Both the position numbers and the translations under genes were made by a program. This document shows, one piece after another, positions 49,389-62,300 of a DNA stretch of 64,000 nucleotides. Within the stretch, counting starts at the first letter, position 1, and the number at the start of each line of letters is the position of its first letter. The DNA is from Oryzias latipes (Eukaryota; Chordata; Actinopteri; Beloniformes; Adrianichthyidae): positions 6,863,307 to 6,927,306 of the forward strand of contig NC_019866.2 of assembly GCF_002234675.1 (NCBI RefSeq). Reading direction: 5' to 3'. Below the pieces are notes generated by a model. That model was not told the DNA's origin and did not search any database. It was given only the letters and a program-made list of their open reading frames with translations.

Positions 49389-52300
49389 AGATCTAATATT
49401 GAGTTGCTGAGTTTGGTCCAAAAATAAATCATTAAAGTGGTTTAAAAAATTGTCTCAAGAATGAAATTAAACCGTGCATTTAAAATTATATAAAAGCTGA
49501 TGACTCCTGACAATATATTGAAAGATTTCTGTTGCCAAATCTGGTAAAAATGGCAACCAAACATTTAAGAAATGAAAGAATCAGTTGAAATATCATCTCT
49601 GCTAAAAGTAAAATTAATAAATGACAGCAGAAAACAAGGGTTGAAACTGGAAGATTTCAGTAAAAAACTGTCCAACCCAGCCTGTGGCTAAGTAAAAACA
49701 ACATGAGCTGATTACTGCAATCCATAAAAAACAAAGGAAGCCTGCGATTTAGCAGCTGCAGCGCCTGTTTCTAAAATAGGGACGGCTGCAAGCTGCAGGT
49801 GATGAGGAAGCAGCAAGCAACTGCTGACCCACCACCGGGCATTCAGTCTAGAAAGCTGAATGAAGACGCTTTGGAGAGGGAAAACCAGACTGAACGAACG
49901 TTAGCATAATTTCTCAGATCAAAAGAAGCTGTTGTGACCTCAGCAGCTGCAGGGCCACTGGTGGAAATCAAAGCAACCAGAAAAGCTAAGTTCAAGTGCT
50001 GAAAGATGTCTCCACTAATCAAAGAGGGGACAAAAAGCAAGAAAAAAAATCAGCTGTGAAAATGCAAAGGATTTAACTGCAGATTTTAATGTAAAAAGAC
50101 CTTTGCTTGTTCAGATCATCTTGAAAAATATTAATTCTGCTTGAGAATAGAAACACATACTAATCTTTATTCAATTCCATTCTGCATAACATTTAAGGAT
50201 TTAATGAAATAAATGCCAAACACCGAGTCATTTTAGACTTTTCTAAGACTGACTTAAAGTAATTCAAAGTTACTAAAAGAACGTATTGATGCGAAACCAG
50301 AAGGAAATGAGAACGTATTTACTAATTTTGGATAGATTTTCAGAGTTCCTGATGACACTTTCTTGAAAAACTAAAGCAATTTTTAAAAAAGGCTTTAAGA
50401 AAAATCTTGTTTGTGTTTCTTTTAAAGATGAAATGTTGCTGAATGTAACATTTTATGGAATTAAAAAAAGAAAATGCCATGGAAAAGAATGGACGAACGT
50501 AAATGGTGTTTAGGATCTCACAAACAGGATTTGCCAAATGAGGAGCAGGAAGTTTTATTGGGGGACTTCCTTCATCATTTCTTTGTTGGGAGTTTTTTTT
50601 TGTAGTGGAACGTAATATTTTTTAGAGTTTTTATATCTTTTGATTGTAGGGTTATTTGCTTAAACCAGAAGTTTTGATGGAACCCATATCCGAAAGTAGC
50701 CAGAAGAGGATTTTGTTGCCGTCATCAACCAAACCAAACCAGGTATCTATGATAATAGAGTTTAAAACGCAAAAAGAAGAAATAAGTTATTATTCATAGT
50801 GACTTGCATAGCTTTCAGGTTTATACATCACTCATTTGTGTAACAGCAGTAGACATTAACTGATGCGTGGAAACTTTGGTAGACTCTTTGCTCAAGGACA
50901 CAAAGCGTAGTCTCGTCCTGTAATCGGAACCCGTGAGCCTCAGGTCAAACATCTAAACCCTGCAAGACTTCCACCTCTGCAGAGAAAAATCCTAGATAGC
51001 ATCAAAGCTGGGCTTAATCCCCAAACCCTGACACTGCACAGAGGATATTGAATGATGAAGACCAGGACAGGAAAAATTGATCTGGAAAAAGCGAGACTCA
51101 GAAGTTGGGAATACGGCATGGGGTAGGAATTTGGAATGTGAAATGACTAATGCAGTTGCTTGGCCCAAAACAAGAACATGCACCGCCTAAAGCTACAATA
51201 AGACTGAGTGCATACCTGTATGGGTAGGTGGGGGAGGCTAGCTTAGAGGCTGAGGTGGACTGGGATGGTGGCTGAGCTCCACGCAGCGGGTGTTGAGATG
51301 CATGCATGTGGAATAGAATGAATGGACATCACCGCTCAAATAAAGACTCCACACCTGAAGGTGGAAGAAAGGGACAGAGTCTTGTTAAAGAAAAGTAGTG
51401 AAATCAAAATGATGAACTTGAGAATCCAGGATGTTTAAAGCAAAATAACTCTCAAAGATGCAGCTTCTTCAGTATTTTATTTTATTTTTTCTGACCTATA
51501 TTTTAGTTCATCAATTCAAGTAACCTATTTCCACACAGAAAAGACAGCAAATCTTTACTGAACCACTAAGAAGACCAGTCTGTGCTCCCCCCCCCCATGC
51601 TCACCACTTGCCCCCCCCCCCCCCTCCTCTCTTTGGGAAGCTGCTGGGAAAGGTTGTTCCCATGCAGGAACACCTGCAATTCTAACAGTGAGCTATGGTT
51701 TACAAGGCAGCCGCTCCGATAGGACACGATAAGACCTCACGCACCTTCATAACTGACTCCCTCCATTCAACATATGGCCCTCCCCGGGCTGCTCTCATAC
51801 AAACACACACTTTGACCTCCATCACAAAACTTTCCCACATCAACACTGTCCTGGAATAAGAAAACACAGATAAAGGCCAGAGCTGCGTGTTCCCTCAACC
51901 AGTAACATCTCCGACAAATAAGTCTGGTATGTTGTCTGTGATTGTTTCTAATCTCTGTAGCTGCACATTTGTGCCATCCTGGCTCTCCTCTATTCATGAG
52001 AGCGCGCACTATAAAGCACAAGCTTAGATCACTGATACATATGACTTAGTGCTGAGAATGTGATCAAGAAGAAGATGCACTGTCAGGCAGGGGGAGCATA
52101 ATGGCATGGTTAAAAAGAATCTCAAACTACTACAAGAATAATAGCAAAGGTGAAAATGCATCTAATCCTTTTAGTAACTAATAAAGCACACCAAATTTGC
52201 AAGTTGGAACTTCATAAGTGGTCCAGGAACCCACCTGCTAAGTTGCCGGCTTCACATTCAAAAACTTTTGTCACCACACGACATGATGGCAAAGGGGGTC

Positions 52301-54479
52301 CTCAGTCTCCAGAACCCCCCAACTAAACCCACTGAGGTTGTGGGAGCTTATGAGTTTCTCCCGTCATCTCTGACAGGCTCTCATTAGCTTTCATTCAGCA
52401 TCTCATCACGGCTTCAAAGACAAGTGTCTCATCTTCCTCGAGGGGGGAATGAGAAGATCGGCGTGCTTTCAAAAAATGACTGGTATCCAGAAATTGTTGA
52501 CCCGGGGCAACGTTGTCTCTCATAATTGGCTTCTTCACTCTGTCTGTCTTGGGTAATCATCAGAGAGTTATGATGCATTATGCTGCCTGGAAAACATCAT
52601 TAAGTTCATTGTGGAAAAGTGATTCAATAACATATCATTTTCGTTTAGTGAACAAAACAGTGTTATTGAGGGGTGTTGTCTCTGAGAACACTGAGTGCTT
52701 TCTTCTTCTACCAAAGAATTACTCTTCAGTCCTGCAGTAAAGCCTGGACAGGGAGAGAGGCATAAAGTGGATTTCAATTGTATTAATGTCAAATACTGAA
52801 AACTTTCTGCATTTCTATGGTCTGTATCCACCTGCATACTTATAATTTAATAATAAAATGTTGTTAATATTTCCGAAAAATCAGAAAACAGGGCAACCGT
52901 AAAAACAAAAGTTGATCTTTTTGAGTGTGATTTATGGGGTAAAAATTGAAACACTTCCTGATATAGGGGTAACAACTTGTGACATCTCAGTCAGCCAGAA
53001 GGACATGACCAAGCTCCACACCTGGAGTCTGGATTTCAGTTTGCGCCCGTGGTGTTCAGGTGTGAATGAAAACCAGTAAGCTCATCTCATCCTCTCCCCG
53101 GGGCTGAAAAATAAAGGACAGACGGAGAAAAACCACCCGACCCAAATTCACCTTGTGTACATCTCCGAAAAGATCTGGCAGGGGGTTTCATCCTCTATAT
53201 GCTTTTTCAGTTTTTTTAACCTGCAGGTTTAAAGCTGTGCACATCCAGTCGCTGCCCTAAAGTTATGTTATGACAACCAAGAACGTTGAGCAGCAAGAGC
53301 AAGAAGTGGCTTGAACAGATCTCAGGGTTTCTGACATGTGGGGGGTAGAAAAAAGGACCACTGTTGAGGTGTCTAGCCTGAAGATACAACCATCAGCTTG
53401 TGTACCATTAGGCTGCCATGGGAGACTGTCTGGGTCGGTGTCTGATTGTTGAATGAGGAAAACAAACAAACAGGAGCTTTTAATATGTTTTGCAGATAAT
53501 TCTATCAAAGGATGCTTCCATGAACTTTACTTACCCTGCATTTATTCAAAAGTTACACCCTTGAAAATCAGCAGACACCATAGTGATGGAGATCTGGCCT
53601 GAGTTGATTGAGATGTGGCTTTGATAAAGTGCCAGCAGCGCCCAAGGAAGATTTTACTTGCATTAAATCACCAAGGAAGTTTGGTCATATTTTTCTCAAC
53701 ATGTTCTGGGAAATCCAACCATGCTATTTTCACACAGTACTCTGTGTCAGAGCCAACCTGTAAGTGATAAGCTCACAAATCTCTTTTCTCTTCACACTGA
53801 CATCCTCTCCAAAGGGATCCACCACTTCATCTTGCAAATAAAACGTTTGATTTTCTTAACTTTAGAGTCTTTGATTGCAGGTTAAAAGGAAAATTCTGGA
53901 TGGAAAAACAAAAATATTCTTACATCCTCCCATTAAAGAAAAAAAAACACTTAGATCCAGTCAGTGAGAGCTGACGAAAGGTAGCCTCAGGACACACATG
54001 TCAGTCTTTCCTGTCACATGTCTACATGTCAACAGATTATGCTCCTGCTCTTAAAGCTTGTGGGTCAAAAGGGTTTGTCAGCTACTGCTTTTCAGAGGTG
54101 CAATGACAAATGTTGCCCACAACTTACTTTTTGAATTGGTGTATCATCAAAAACAAAATGACTTATTATCTAGAGCTAGAGTCCAAAAATAAAATTAAAC
54201 ATCAAAGTTTTCAACTTAAAAAACGATTGAATGTTATTTGATGAGTAATTTATTTTCCAATTCTTTATTTTTTTTAACCATTAAATACTTATAATAAACA
54301 TTAAACAAAGATAATATAGAAACTAATTTGTTGCAACACAGATAATGTGCACTTTTTATGCTATTTACCATAAATAACAGCTTTACCGCTTTAAATTTGA
54401 TTATTAAAAAAAGAAAACATAAATGTCAAAGAGAATACTCTGTGTAGTTTTTTTGAAACAGAGTGAGCACTCCTGTTAC
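49389..54479. other. wnt9b-gosr2 intergenic region
   Basis: About 5 kb with no gene recognised. It holds two C runs (51587-51596 and 51611-51624) and a SINE remnant (50880-50990). A complex stretch at about 52370-52640 contains AATTGGCTTC and GGTAATCATC-type homeodomain/PBX-like cores, which could be regulatory for wnt9b. Confidence 0.45.
50880..50990 (-). repeat. tRNA-SINE remnant
   Basis: The plus strand reads TTGCTCAAGGACACAAAGCG, then AATCGGAACCCGTGAGCCTC and CCCTGCAAGACTTCCACCTC. This is a decayed inverse of a tRNA-derived SINE head, with the AAGGACAC body motif and a B-box-like GGTTCCGATT on the minus strand. Confidence 0.4.
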
Positions 54480-54654
54480 TATGGAGCTGCTCAGCTTCCG
54501 CTTTCTCACTTCCGTACACAAATACTTGGCTGATGACGTGTACACTGCCCTACCGTTAGTAAGCTAGCTTAGCCGGCTGTCAGAATAAGGGTCGCTAGAA
54601 AGAAAATAAAAAAGGTAGCGATACAAGAAAAAGGGTCTTCGTCACACATGTAAA
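54480..54654 (+). promoter_or_regulatory. gosr2: gosr2 promoter and 5' leader
   Basis: Two ETS-type sites, CTTCCG (54495-54500) and CACTTCCG (54507-54514), lie about 150 bp before the ATG. They are followed by TGATGACGTGTACAC, which holds a CRE-like TGACGT, in a TATA-less setting typical of housekeeping genes. The start site is inferred to lie near 54520-54600. Confidence 0.55.
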
Positions 54655-57581
54655 ATGGAGACGCTTTACCACCAAACAAATAAGTGAGTAAAATGTATTT
54701 CCGTAGAAATATTGCAGACCTGTTTAGCTAACTTTAGCTCACAATTTTAAGGCTAACATGTTTCCCCAAATAAAACAATTTAATATAACCAATACGTATT
54801 CTTTTCTTTTTTTTTAATCAGTAAACGTATTTTTAAAATAAAGGACAAATATTGAGCTAGTTGCTTTTTATTAACCTGTTTTGTTTTTGGCTGGATTAGG
54901 CAAATCCAGGAGGTTCAGTGTCTGATGGGAAACCTGGAGAAGACAGACCGTCAGTCAGTTCACTGTAAGTTCTTCTGAATGGATCATTTGACCGTTCTTA
55001 ACATCTGTCATCCTTCTTTTCGGTGTGTGTTTGCTTGTGGTGTTTATTTCTGTCCGGGGGGGGGGGGGGGGGGGTTGTCATTGTTTTGGCTGATTGCTAA
55101 TGTTTTGAACACACAAACAGGACAGCGGGGGGTTGAATTGCTCCTGCCTGGTCGTTGTCTGTGGATGGTGGTGCCTACCCCATCAGCCCAGGGCGAGGCT
55201 GGTCCCGGTCTCACTGGCACAGGAAGTCGTTGGGTGGGAGCAATGACAGAAGCTGAGAGGGCATGGCTTTTAGATAATGTTAGGAGCCAGGCAACCTTTG
55301 TTCCTTCCACATATGATGACATCACTTTGTTGTTTCTCCCAAGAAGGACATAGGTCCATTGTGGAGGGTCATTTTGTTACTAGCTGCTGATCTGGGAGGG
55401 GAAACTTGGGATAAATGTCATTTTTTTTCACAATTATTGGGGGATTTAAAAGTTTTCTTCTGTTTCTCAATTTTAAGTGCTAGAGAATGAACTCCAGATC
55501 CGGACTGACCAGATCCTCAATCAGCTTGAGCGACTTGAGATCCTGGTCAGCAAGGAACCACCGAATCGCCGCCAGAACGCCAAATTGTAAGTTTAGAGTC
55601 ACTGTGGTCATAAAGCTCCAAAAGTGACAGGGGTGTAGAAGACCAGACAGGCAGCCCGTCCTGCCCCGAGGCGTCGAGTCTCTATAAAAACATTTCCTCA
55701 GAAGCCCCGTCATCACCAGCATTCCTGCTGCATCGAGCAGATTCATCTTTGAGCTGGGTAAACAGGCCTCGGGGGACACAGTTTATCCCATCCCAGAGCT
55801 TTCCTGTGATCCCAGCAAGTGCCTTGGACCTGGGAGGGACTCTTCATTTCAACTGCGTGAGATTGGAAGTCAGCAAAAATGTTATTATCCAAAGAATCAC
55901 GAAAGCTACAGTCAAACTTTGCGACAAACTAGTGATAAACAAATTGAAACAAATCAAAAGCTGATGTAAAATGTTTTTATTCCACTTCTAATATTTCTGA
56001 GCGGGTGGGATGAACACGAAGACCTCATTGCACCGTGTTTAAAGATCCACTCTGATCATCTTTTGTAAAAGCGTTCCCTATGGTCTTTATAATTATGTTT
56101 ATGCTGTTTTTAGCCAAAAATAACAAAAAAAAACTGTGTTTTCTGGGACATAGTTTCTGCAAGCGGCAGAAGAAAAGTTGCCTCTGAATTGTGTGGGTGG
56201 GATCATTGGCGTGGTGTAACCCCGCCCCCCCTTCCTCTTCTTGTTGCTGAGAGCTCGGAGGAGGGAGCTTGTGCGTATTTTCTATGTAACGAAGAAGCTC
56301 TTTTTCATTTTTTCGTCTGCTCCTGATTCCCAACAATTTGAATAAAGAAACATTTCTTTGAGTCTAATCTTGTTTTAATATCATCAGAAAAACACTACAA
56401 GAAACATGTTAGAAACTCTTTAAGTGAAGAAATTAGTAATCACAAATGTAAAAATATTTTTAAAAGGTCATGAAAATTTTCAATTTACCCTACAAATATG
56501 GCATTTCTCTCAGCTACAACCAGCTAGAAAGAAATTAGTTTCCTTCAGCTGAGCGGATAAGGTAAAGATAAAACCCCCCGTACACACACCAGTCGTTTGA
56601 TTAAAAAAAAAATAATAATTTTCTGCTGTCTCTCAGACGAGTCGACCAGCTGAAGTACGATGTGCAGCACCTACGGACCGCCCTACAAAACTTCCAACAT
56701 CGACGCTATACCAGAGAGGCGCAGGAAAGAGAGAGGGAGGAACTGCTGAGCCGCACTTTCACCACAAACGTAAGTTATAAGATCCTGAAAAAAAGGCTGA
56801 AATACAAACTCAGATTCTTTGAAGTGTCCAACAAAATCGGCAAACATCTGTAAAGTTGTTTATTCAGGATATTGATGCTGGAAACAAAGTAATCCATGAA
56901 AATGTCAGTATTAAGCTAAACAGTTGTTTTGATTAACAGGATGCAGATACATCCATCCCCATTGACGAGACTCTGCAGTTTAACAGCAGTTTGCACAACG
57001 CACACAGAGGAATGGATGACCTGCTGGGCAGCGGCAGTGGCATACTCAACGGCCTCAGAGATCAGAGATCTACACTCAAGGTTTGTGTGAAGGAGCCCTA
57101 ACCTACCAAACTATAAAAAAAAAAAATGCCTGCGAGCGCTGCAGAAAGGAGCCCGCATGGTTGTTTGATCAAAATTCCTTATTGTTACTGAGCATATTCC
57201 CAGCCACAGAGTGACTCCGTGTTTCCAGGGAGGAGATGGGCTTCCTGGTTTGGCTTCAGACGTCCTCTTATCAGGGTGTGACTGATCACCACCCATAGCC
57301 TTGAACCTCAACCATGAGAAACTGGCCGTGCCCGGAATGTGTTGGCACTCGCAAAACCAATAACCATAGAAAATGACGTTTTATTCCTTTTTTTTTTTTG
57401 TGGTTCTGGTTCTTCACAGGGAACCCATAAGAAGATGCTGGATGTGGCCAACATGCTGGGGCTTTCGAACACTGTGATGAGGTTCATAGAGCGGAGGGCC
57501 ACACAAGATAAGCTCATCATGATTGGAGGCATGCTGCTGACCTGCGTCTTCATGTTCTTGGTGATCAGATATCTGGGCTGA
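54655..57581 (+). CDS. gosr2: Golgi SNAP receptor complex member 2 (membrin)
   Basis: Six exons: 54655-54683, 54900-54964, 55478-55586, 56637-56769, 56940-57080 and 57420-57581, all GT-AG with matching phases, giving 212 residues, the same as the mammalian protein. The N-terminal helical domain includes [19 protein letters not shown] and the conserved [11 protein letters not shown]. The Qb-SNARE motif spans about residues 120-182 ([17 protein letters not shown] through [16 protein letters not shown]), with the layer-zero Gln in RDQRSTLKG. The tail anchor is [15 protein letters not shown]. Gly144, the residue altered in human GOSR2 epilepsy, is kept. Membrin works with syntaxin-5, Bet1 and Sec22b in ER-to-Golgi fusion. 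The first exon codes only [10 protein letters not shown]. Confidence 0.97.
55056..55074. repeat. Poly(G) run in gosr2 intron 2
   Basis: 19 consecutive G, about 90 bp after the exon 2 donor. Confidence 0.97.
56039..56380 (+). mobile_element. Dispersed element family B, copy 2 (gosr2 intron 3)
   Basis: This is an ordered match to the reverse complement of 48942-49388, starting TAAAGATCCACTCTGATCAT and running to TTGAATAAAGAAAC. It sits in the sense orientation in gosr2 intron 3 and brings an AATAAA at about 56340. Confidence 0.65.
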
Positions 57582-58184
57582 TCCGTTTCTGCAGCCCGTC
57601 ATCCCACAGGATATGAAATTTTACATTCAGTCATTTTTAATAATGGTGCCAGAACCTCCAAATGGGTTTCCACCATTATCTTAAGAATTTTGCTAAATGT
57701 TAAGGTTAAAAGATCTCCTAAACTTCCAGTATTTTGGGCGATTAAAGCTCTTAGAGGAGATCTGCAGATTCACTGCCAAACACCCTTCCATCAAAACCAC
57801 TGTAGGAACTGTAAATCTTTGCTTTTGTCTAAACAGTAATTTTGTTAAAGTGCTTTCTTCTGCATTTGTATTGCAAATGAAGAAGTCTTCAGAATACAAT
57901 GTATAATTTTAGTTTCAAACTGTTTTTTTTTTTGTAGTCTTAAGAGTTTTTAGCACATTCAAGAGTCCAGCAAAGGTGGAGCTGGACCTTAAACAGCAGC
58001 ATAAACATGAAACATCATCTCCTATATGTAAAACTGAAACTTATCGAAGGATTTGTTTGTGCAGATTAAATGAAACAATTATCAGAATATAAAATTCAGT
58101 TAAATAAGTAAGCAGTCCTCAGAATGATGTGCTTTCTGTATGGGTCTAGTCTCACTGTGTGAGTGATTTAACCAACAGAATAAA
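57582..58184 (+). terminator. gosr2: gosr2 3' untranslated region and poly(A) signal
   Basis: Non-coding sequence follows the TGA up to AATAAA at 58179-58184. Cleavage is expected within about 30 bp. Confidence 0.6.
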
Positions 58185-58329
58185 CTGTTTCCTTTGTAAA
58201 CCTTTATGTTGATGCGTTTTGATTTTTTTTTTTTTTACAGAAAAGCCGGACAAGAGCTCCACCTTCTGTTTGGTGCTTCTATCGGCACCCAAAATGAAAA
58301 AAAGAATAGAATTTCACAGACACGTTCTG

Positions 58330-59366
58330 GATAAAACACAGGAAACTCCAGATTTTTATTTCTTTTTTGGAACAAAGTTATGTTTTTTTTAAAAATACAT
58401 AGTTGCTACTGACAGACAAGACCACCCGTTTGCTGTCCCAGCCCCCCTCAGCTGGAAGAATTTAGAAACCCACGTCTGCTTCTTCAACCCTCTTGAGCGT
58501 TCATCATCTACAGCACTTTTATTTACAAAATTACACAAAAGCCAAAAAAATCTAGCCCTTCGTTTGAAGAGACTTTTTTTTTTTCCAAAATAATTTAAAA
58601 CAAAAAAACATTATTGCAGTATTCTACAAGGTTATTGTTACATGATGCAAAAGCACCACTTTGATGTACAGATTTCAGTGCAATTTTTTTTTTCACATGT
58701 GCCCTCAAAACAAGGGACATAAAGTTTGCTTTAAGTGTGTCGCATATCAAAACCCTCACATTTCCTTCGGCAACATGCCAGCTCAACACCACTTTTGAAC
58801 TTTTATATGGTTATAAACGGTGGGTTTCTTTACATTATACATTGATATATGTACACGGTACTGCATTACATATTGTGAGACCGAGAAAAGGACAACAAAC
58901 CCTAAAAATTAGATTTTTTTTTTGAAAACATCCTGTTGCACAGCATTATTTGTTTCATTCTGGGACGAAACCACTTTATTTTTGCCGTCTCCAAATTTTT
59001 TTAATTTATTCTTAGCCATAATGAGTCTCTCTGGCTATCAAAAAGTAAAATAAGCCCCCCAAAAAAACTGGAACATAATGTTATAAAAAGGTCCAGTAGT
59101 TTACTTTTTCAATATCTCATCCCATATTGGAGCTGAAGATCTTAAAGTCTGGAAAAACAAAACTGATTTGACAGGTTCAAGATGTTAGTTTCACTACAAA
59201 ACCCAAGTCTGGCAAAAGGACTAATCTGTGGAGAGTATTCATGTCATAATAATACTTCTGCTTAATGCTCAATATTTTATACTGACGTCATCAGTCAGTC
59301 TTCCCACCGGAACCCCCACCTGTACGTTTAACCGAAAACCAAAAGTGAAGATCCTTTGAGCACCCC
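58330..59366 (-). terminator. gpatch8: gpatch8 3' untranslated region and poly(A) signal
   Basis: On the minus strand, AU-rich non-coding sequence follows the gpatch8 stop to an AATAAA (complement of TTTATT at 58355-58360). Other TTTATT sites (for example about 58975) could act as earlier signals. Confidence 0.5.
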
Positions 59367-62300
59367 TCAGGATCCATGGTTAGGGGGGTGCTGGAGGTCC
59401 TGCCCTGAAAAAATTGGGTGTAGAAGCGGGTGGAGCTGGAGAGCCGCCGCGGCAGCAGCCTGGGAGGGGCGAGGTGCGAAGAGCGCAGGATAAAGGGCCG
59501 CGTGTGGAACATGGTGGAGCGCCAGAGGGGTGTGGTGAAGTGCGGAGGCGGGAATAATGTGGATGGGTTGACCAGAAAGGAAGGCCGTGTGGTGTGTGGG
59601 AATCAAACCCGCGTGTCCCAGAGAATGCCCCAAAGAGTGACTGAGCGAATGACCCAGAGGAGACAGGGAGATGGGGGTAAGGTGGTGCTGGGGAATGTGA
59701 TGAACCTGGGCCAGCTGGGCGTGTGCAGGATGATGGTGGTGTGCGTGCGCCGGGTGGAGGCCCATCGCCGCGGCGGTAGCTGCGTGATGCTGCAGAATGG
59801 CGTGTTGGACTGTGGCGATGGATGTGCCGGACGCTACAGACACAGCCGGCTGTTGAATGTGTATCTGCTGGAGCGTTGGTGGAGGGGGGGCGGGCGCCAA
59901 ATTGGCAGCTGCGGCGGCGGCTGCGGCGGCGGCTGCTGCGGCAGAGGGAAAGGCTTTGACCTGTTTGGCCAAAAGCTGCTGCTGAATGTGCTGCTGTGCC
60001 GCCTGCTGCAGCTTGCTGTACTTCTCCATCTCCTCGGGCGTGAACGTGATGGGCTGACTCTCCAAAGGAGCCAGCCCGTCCTCCTCCGCCTCCATCCCAT
60101 CTTCTTCCAAATTGGGAGGCGGGTAAGCGGGGTAGGCGTGCATTGGGGGCTGCTGTTGCTGCTGCATCTCGGGCATCATGGACTCCATTACGGGGTTCTG
60201 GGACGGGTCCTGTCCGGGTTCTAGCTGGTACTGGGGCATCATTATGGAAGAATCCTGCTCATACAACGGCCGGTTTTCTTGGTGGACTTGATCCTCTGGG
60301 GTGGGGAGCTGCTGTGTCTCCTCTTGTGTGACTGTAGTCTGTGGCATCTCTTCCACCTTCTGCACGGGTGGAGCTGGAGGTGGTGGTGGGGGAGGAAACT
60401 CTCTGATGGGCTCTACCAGGATGACCTCTTTCTCATCCGAGCCTTTTCCCAGTCCATATTTGTCTCCATCATCAGGTCTGGTCAGGGGAATTATAGGTTT
60501 CTTCCCCGCCAGCAGTTTGCCGTATAGTGGCAACATGGCTTTGCTTCCCAGGGTTGGGGGTAGTTTTGGACCAAAATAGCCCTGCGGTGGATCCTTGATC
60601 TTAATCCCAGATTTTGTTCCTGAGGAAGAATCATCGGAACTTTTCTTGGACTGAACTTTTTCCAGCAGCTGCCGTGCAGTAAGACTGTTTTTCTGCTCCC
60701 CTGCATCCCGGGATGGCCCAGACCGCAGTGCCTGCGAGCTGGAGGGGTTCCGGCTGAGGCCTCGTGACGACGATGTCCTCGGAGACTGGGAGCGGTAGAT
60801 GCAAGAGCGGTTGAAGTCTCTGCGAGCGGTGTCACTGTCCCCCCGGTCTCTGGTGCTTCGCCGGTGAGGGGAGCCTTTGTTTGAACTGGAAGAGCGGCTA
60901 GCAGAGCTGCGACTTCGGCTGTAGCTCCGCCTGTAAGACCTCGCACTGGTGCTGCGGCTCCAGCTGCTGGAACTTCGCGAGCTGCTTCGCCGGTGTCGTC
61001 TGTGCCTTTTCCGGCGGCTGTAGCTGCGCGATCGTGAGCGGGAGTCTTCCGAGGAGGAGGAGGAGTACTCGCGTCTTCGTGATCGCCTGCGGCTCCCCCT
61101 GTGCTCGTACTCAGAGTCTGACGACCGTTTGGAGCGCCTTCGCCTGTGGCCTTCTGTGCTGTAGTCACTGTAGCTGTCCGAGTAGCTGCGGCTGCGGTGG
61201 CTGTAGGCGCTGCTTCCTGCAGAGGAACGCTCAGAGCTGCTCGAGTAGGAGCGACTCCGGGATGCTTGACCACGGTGATGGCGTCGACTGCTGCCCCGCC
61301 TTTCCCCTCGTCTGGAAGAGCGGCTGCAGGACCTCTTGGATTCTTCGCTGTGGTGTCGTCGCTGTTCCCGTGGGCTTAGCCTGCGGTGCCGTGAGCGCTG
61401 GGTATTGGAGCTGCCCTCTTCTTCACTCTCACTGCTGGGGGGTCTACCATGACCGGGGCTCTTGCGAGCAGAGGTGGAGCATGAGGCACTCTGAGAAGCA
61501 CTGGGGTCGTTCTTGTGTCTCTTTGAGCCACTGTGCTCCTCTGAGGAGTTGCTCTTCTCACAACTTTTTCCCGCTCCTCCGTCCTCCGCTCCAGGCTTGG
61601 CAGGCACTTCCTTGGCGGGACGTTTTCTCTTTCCCAGTTCCACTCCTCCAGTTTCTTTCGCTCCTGTTGTTGACTGAATGGAGGAAGCCACAGCTTTATC
61701 TTCAGATTTTGCTTTCACGTTCTCTTTTTCATCACCAGCAGTTTCCTCTTGATCTGGATTCTTGTTTTTGCTCTTCTTCCGTTTGTGTTTTTTCTTCTTC
61801 TTGGGCTTTTCCTGAGTCACCTCAGTTTCGCCCTCAGCTTCCTCTCCTGGAGCTTTGTCTTTCCCTTTTCGTTTTGAATGCTTTGCAGACTTCTTGTGCT
61901 TTTTCTTCTTCTTTTTTTTCTTTGCACTACCACCGGCAGTTGTGGGCTTTTGCTCGCCGCTTTCCGACGGGCCGGGATCTCCTTTTGCCACCGGTTTGTC
62001 CGCATCAGCGCTCATCCCAGGGTTAGCCGCTGCGTCAGCTTCAGCTGCTGCGGCACTTCCCTCTTGCCTCTTGTTTCCCGCCTCTTCACCAGACTTTGGG
62101 GGCTTGACCGCTTTCCCACCGTGCATCCTTTTGTTTCTCGACAGTTTGAAATCAAAATAGAGCGGGTTACAACTGTAAGACAGGGAGGGTTGAGCTGCGG
62201 TGAATTCTAGCAGCTCCGTCGGCCACTGAAGGGTGGTGCTTTCATCTTTACTCAGGACAGGGAAGAAAGGACCGGTGGGGATTTTTGGACCAGTGTTTAA

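Noticed and set aside
59430-60224. 264-codon plus-strand open frame
   Set aside because: It is a shadow of the gpatch8 C-terminal exon on the opposite strand.
60491-61273. 260-codon minus-strand frame inside gpatch8
   Set aside because: It is out-of-frame reading of the RS-rich repeats; the true gpatch8 frame runs through the same bases.
61034-62026. 330-codon plus-strand open frame
   Set aside because: It is antisense to the Arg/Ser- and Lys-rich part of gpatch8; codon bias of that exon leaves the complement open.
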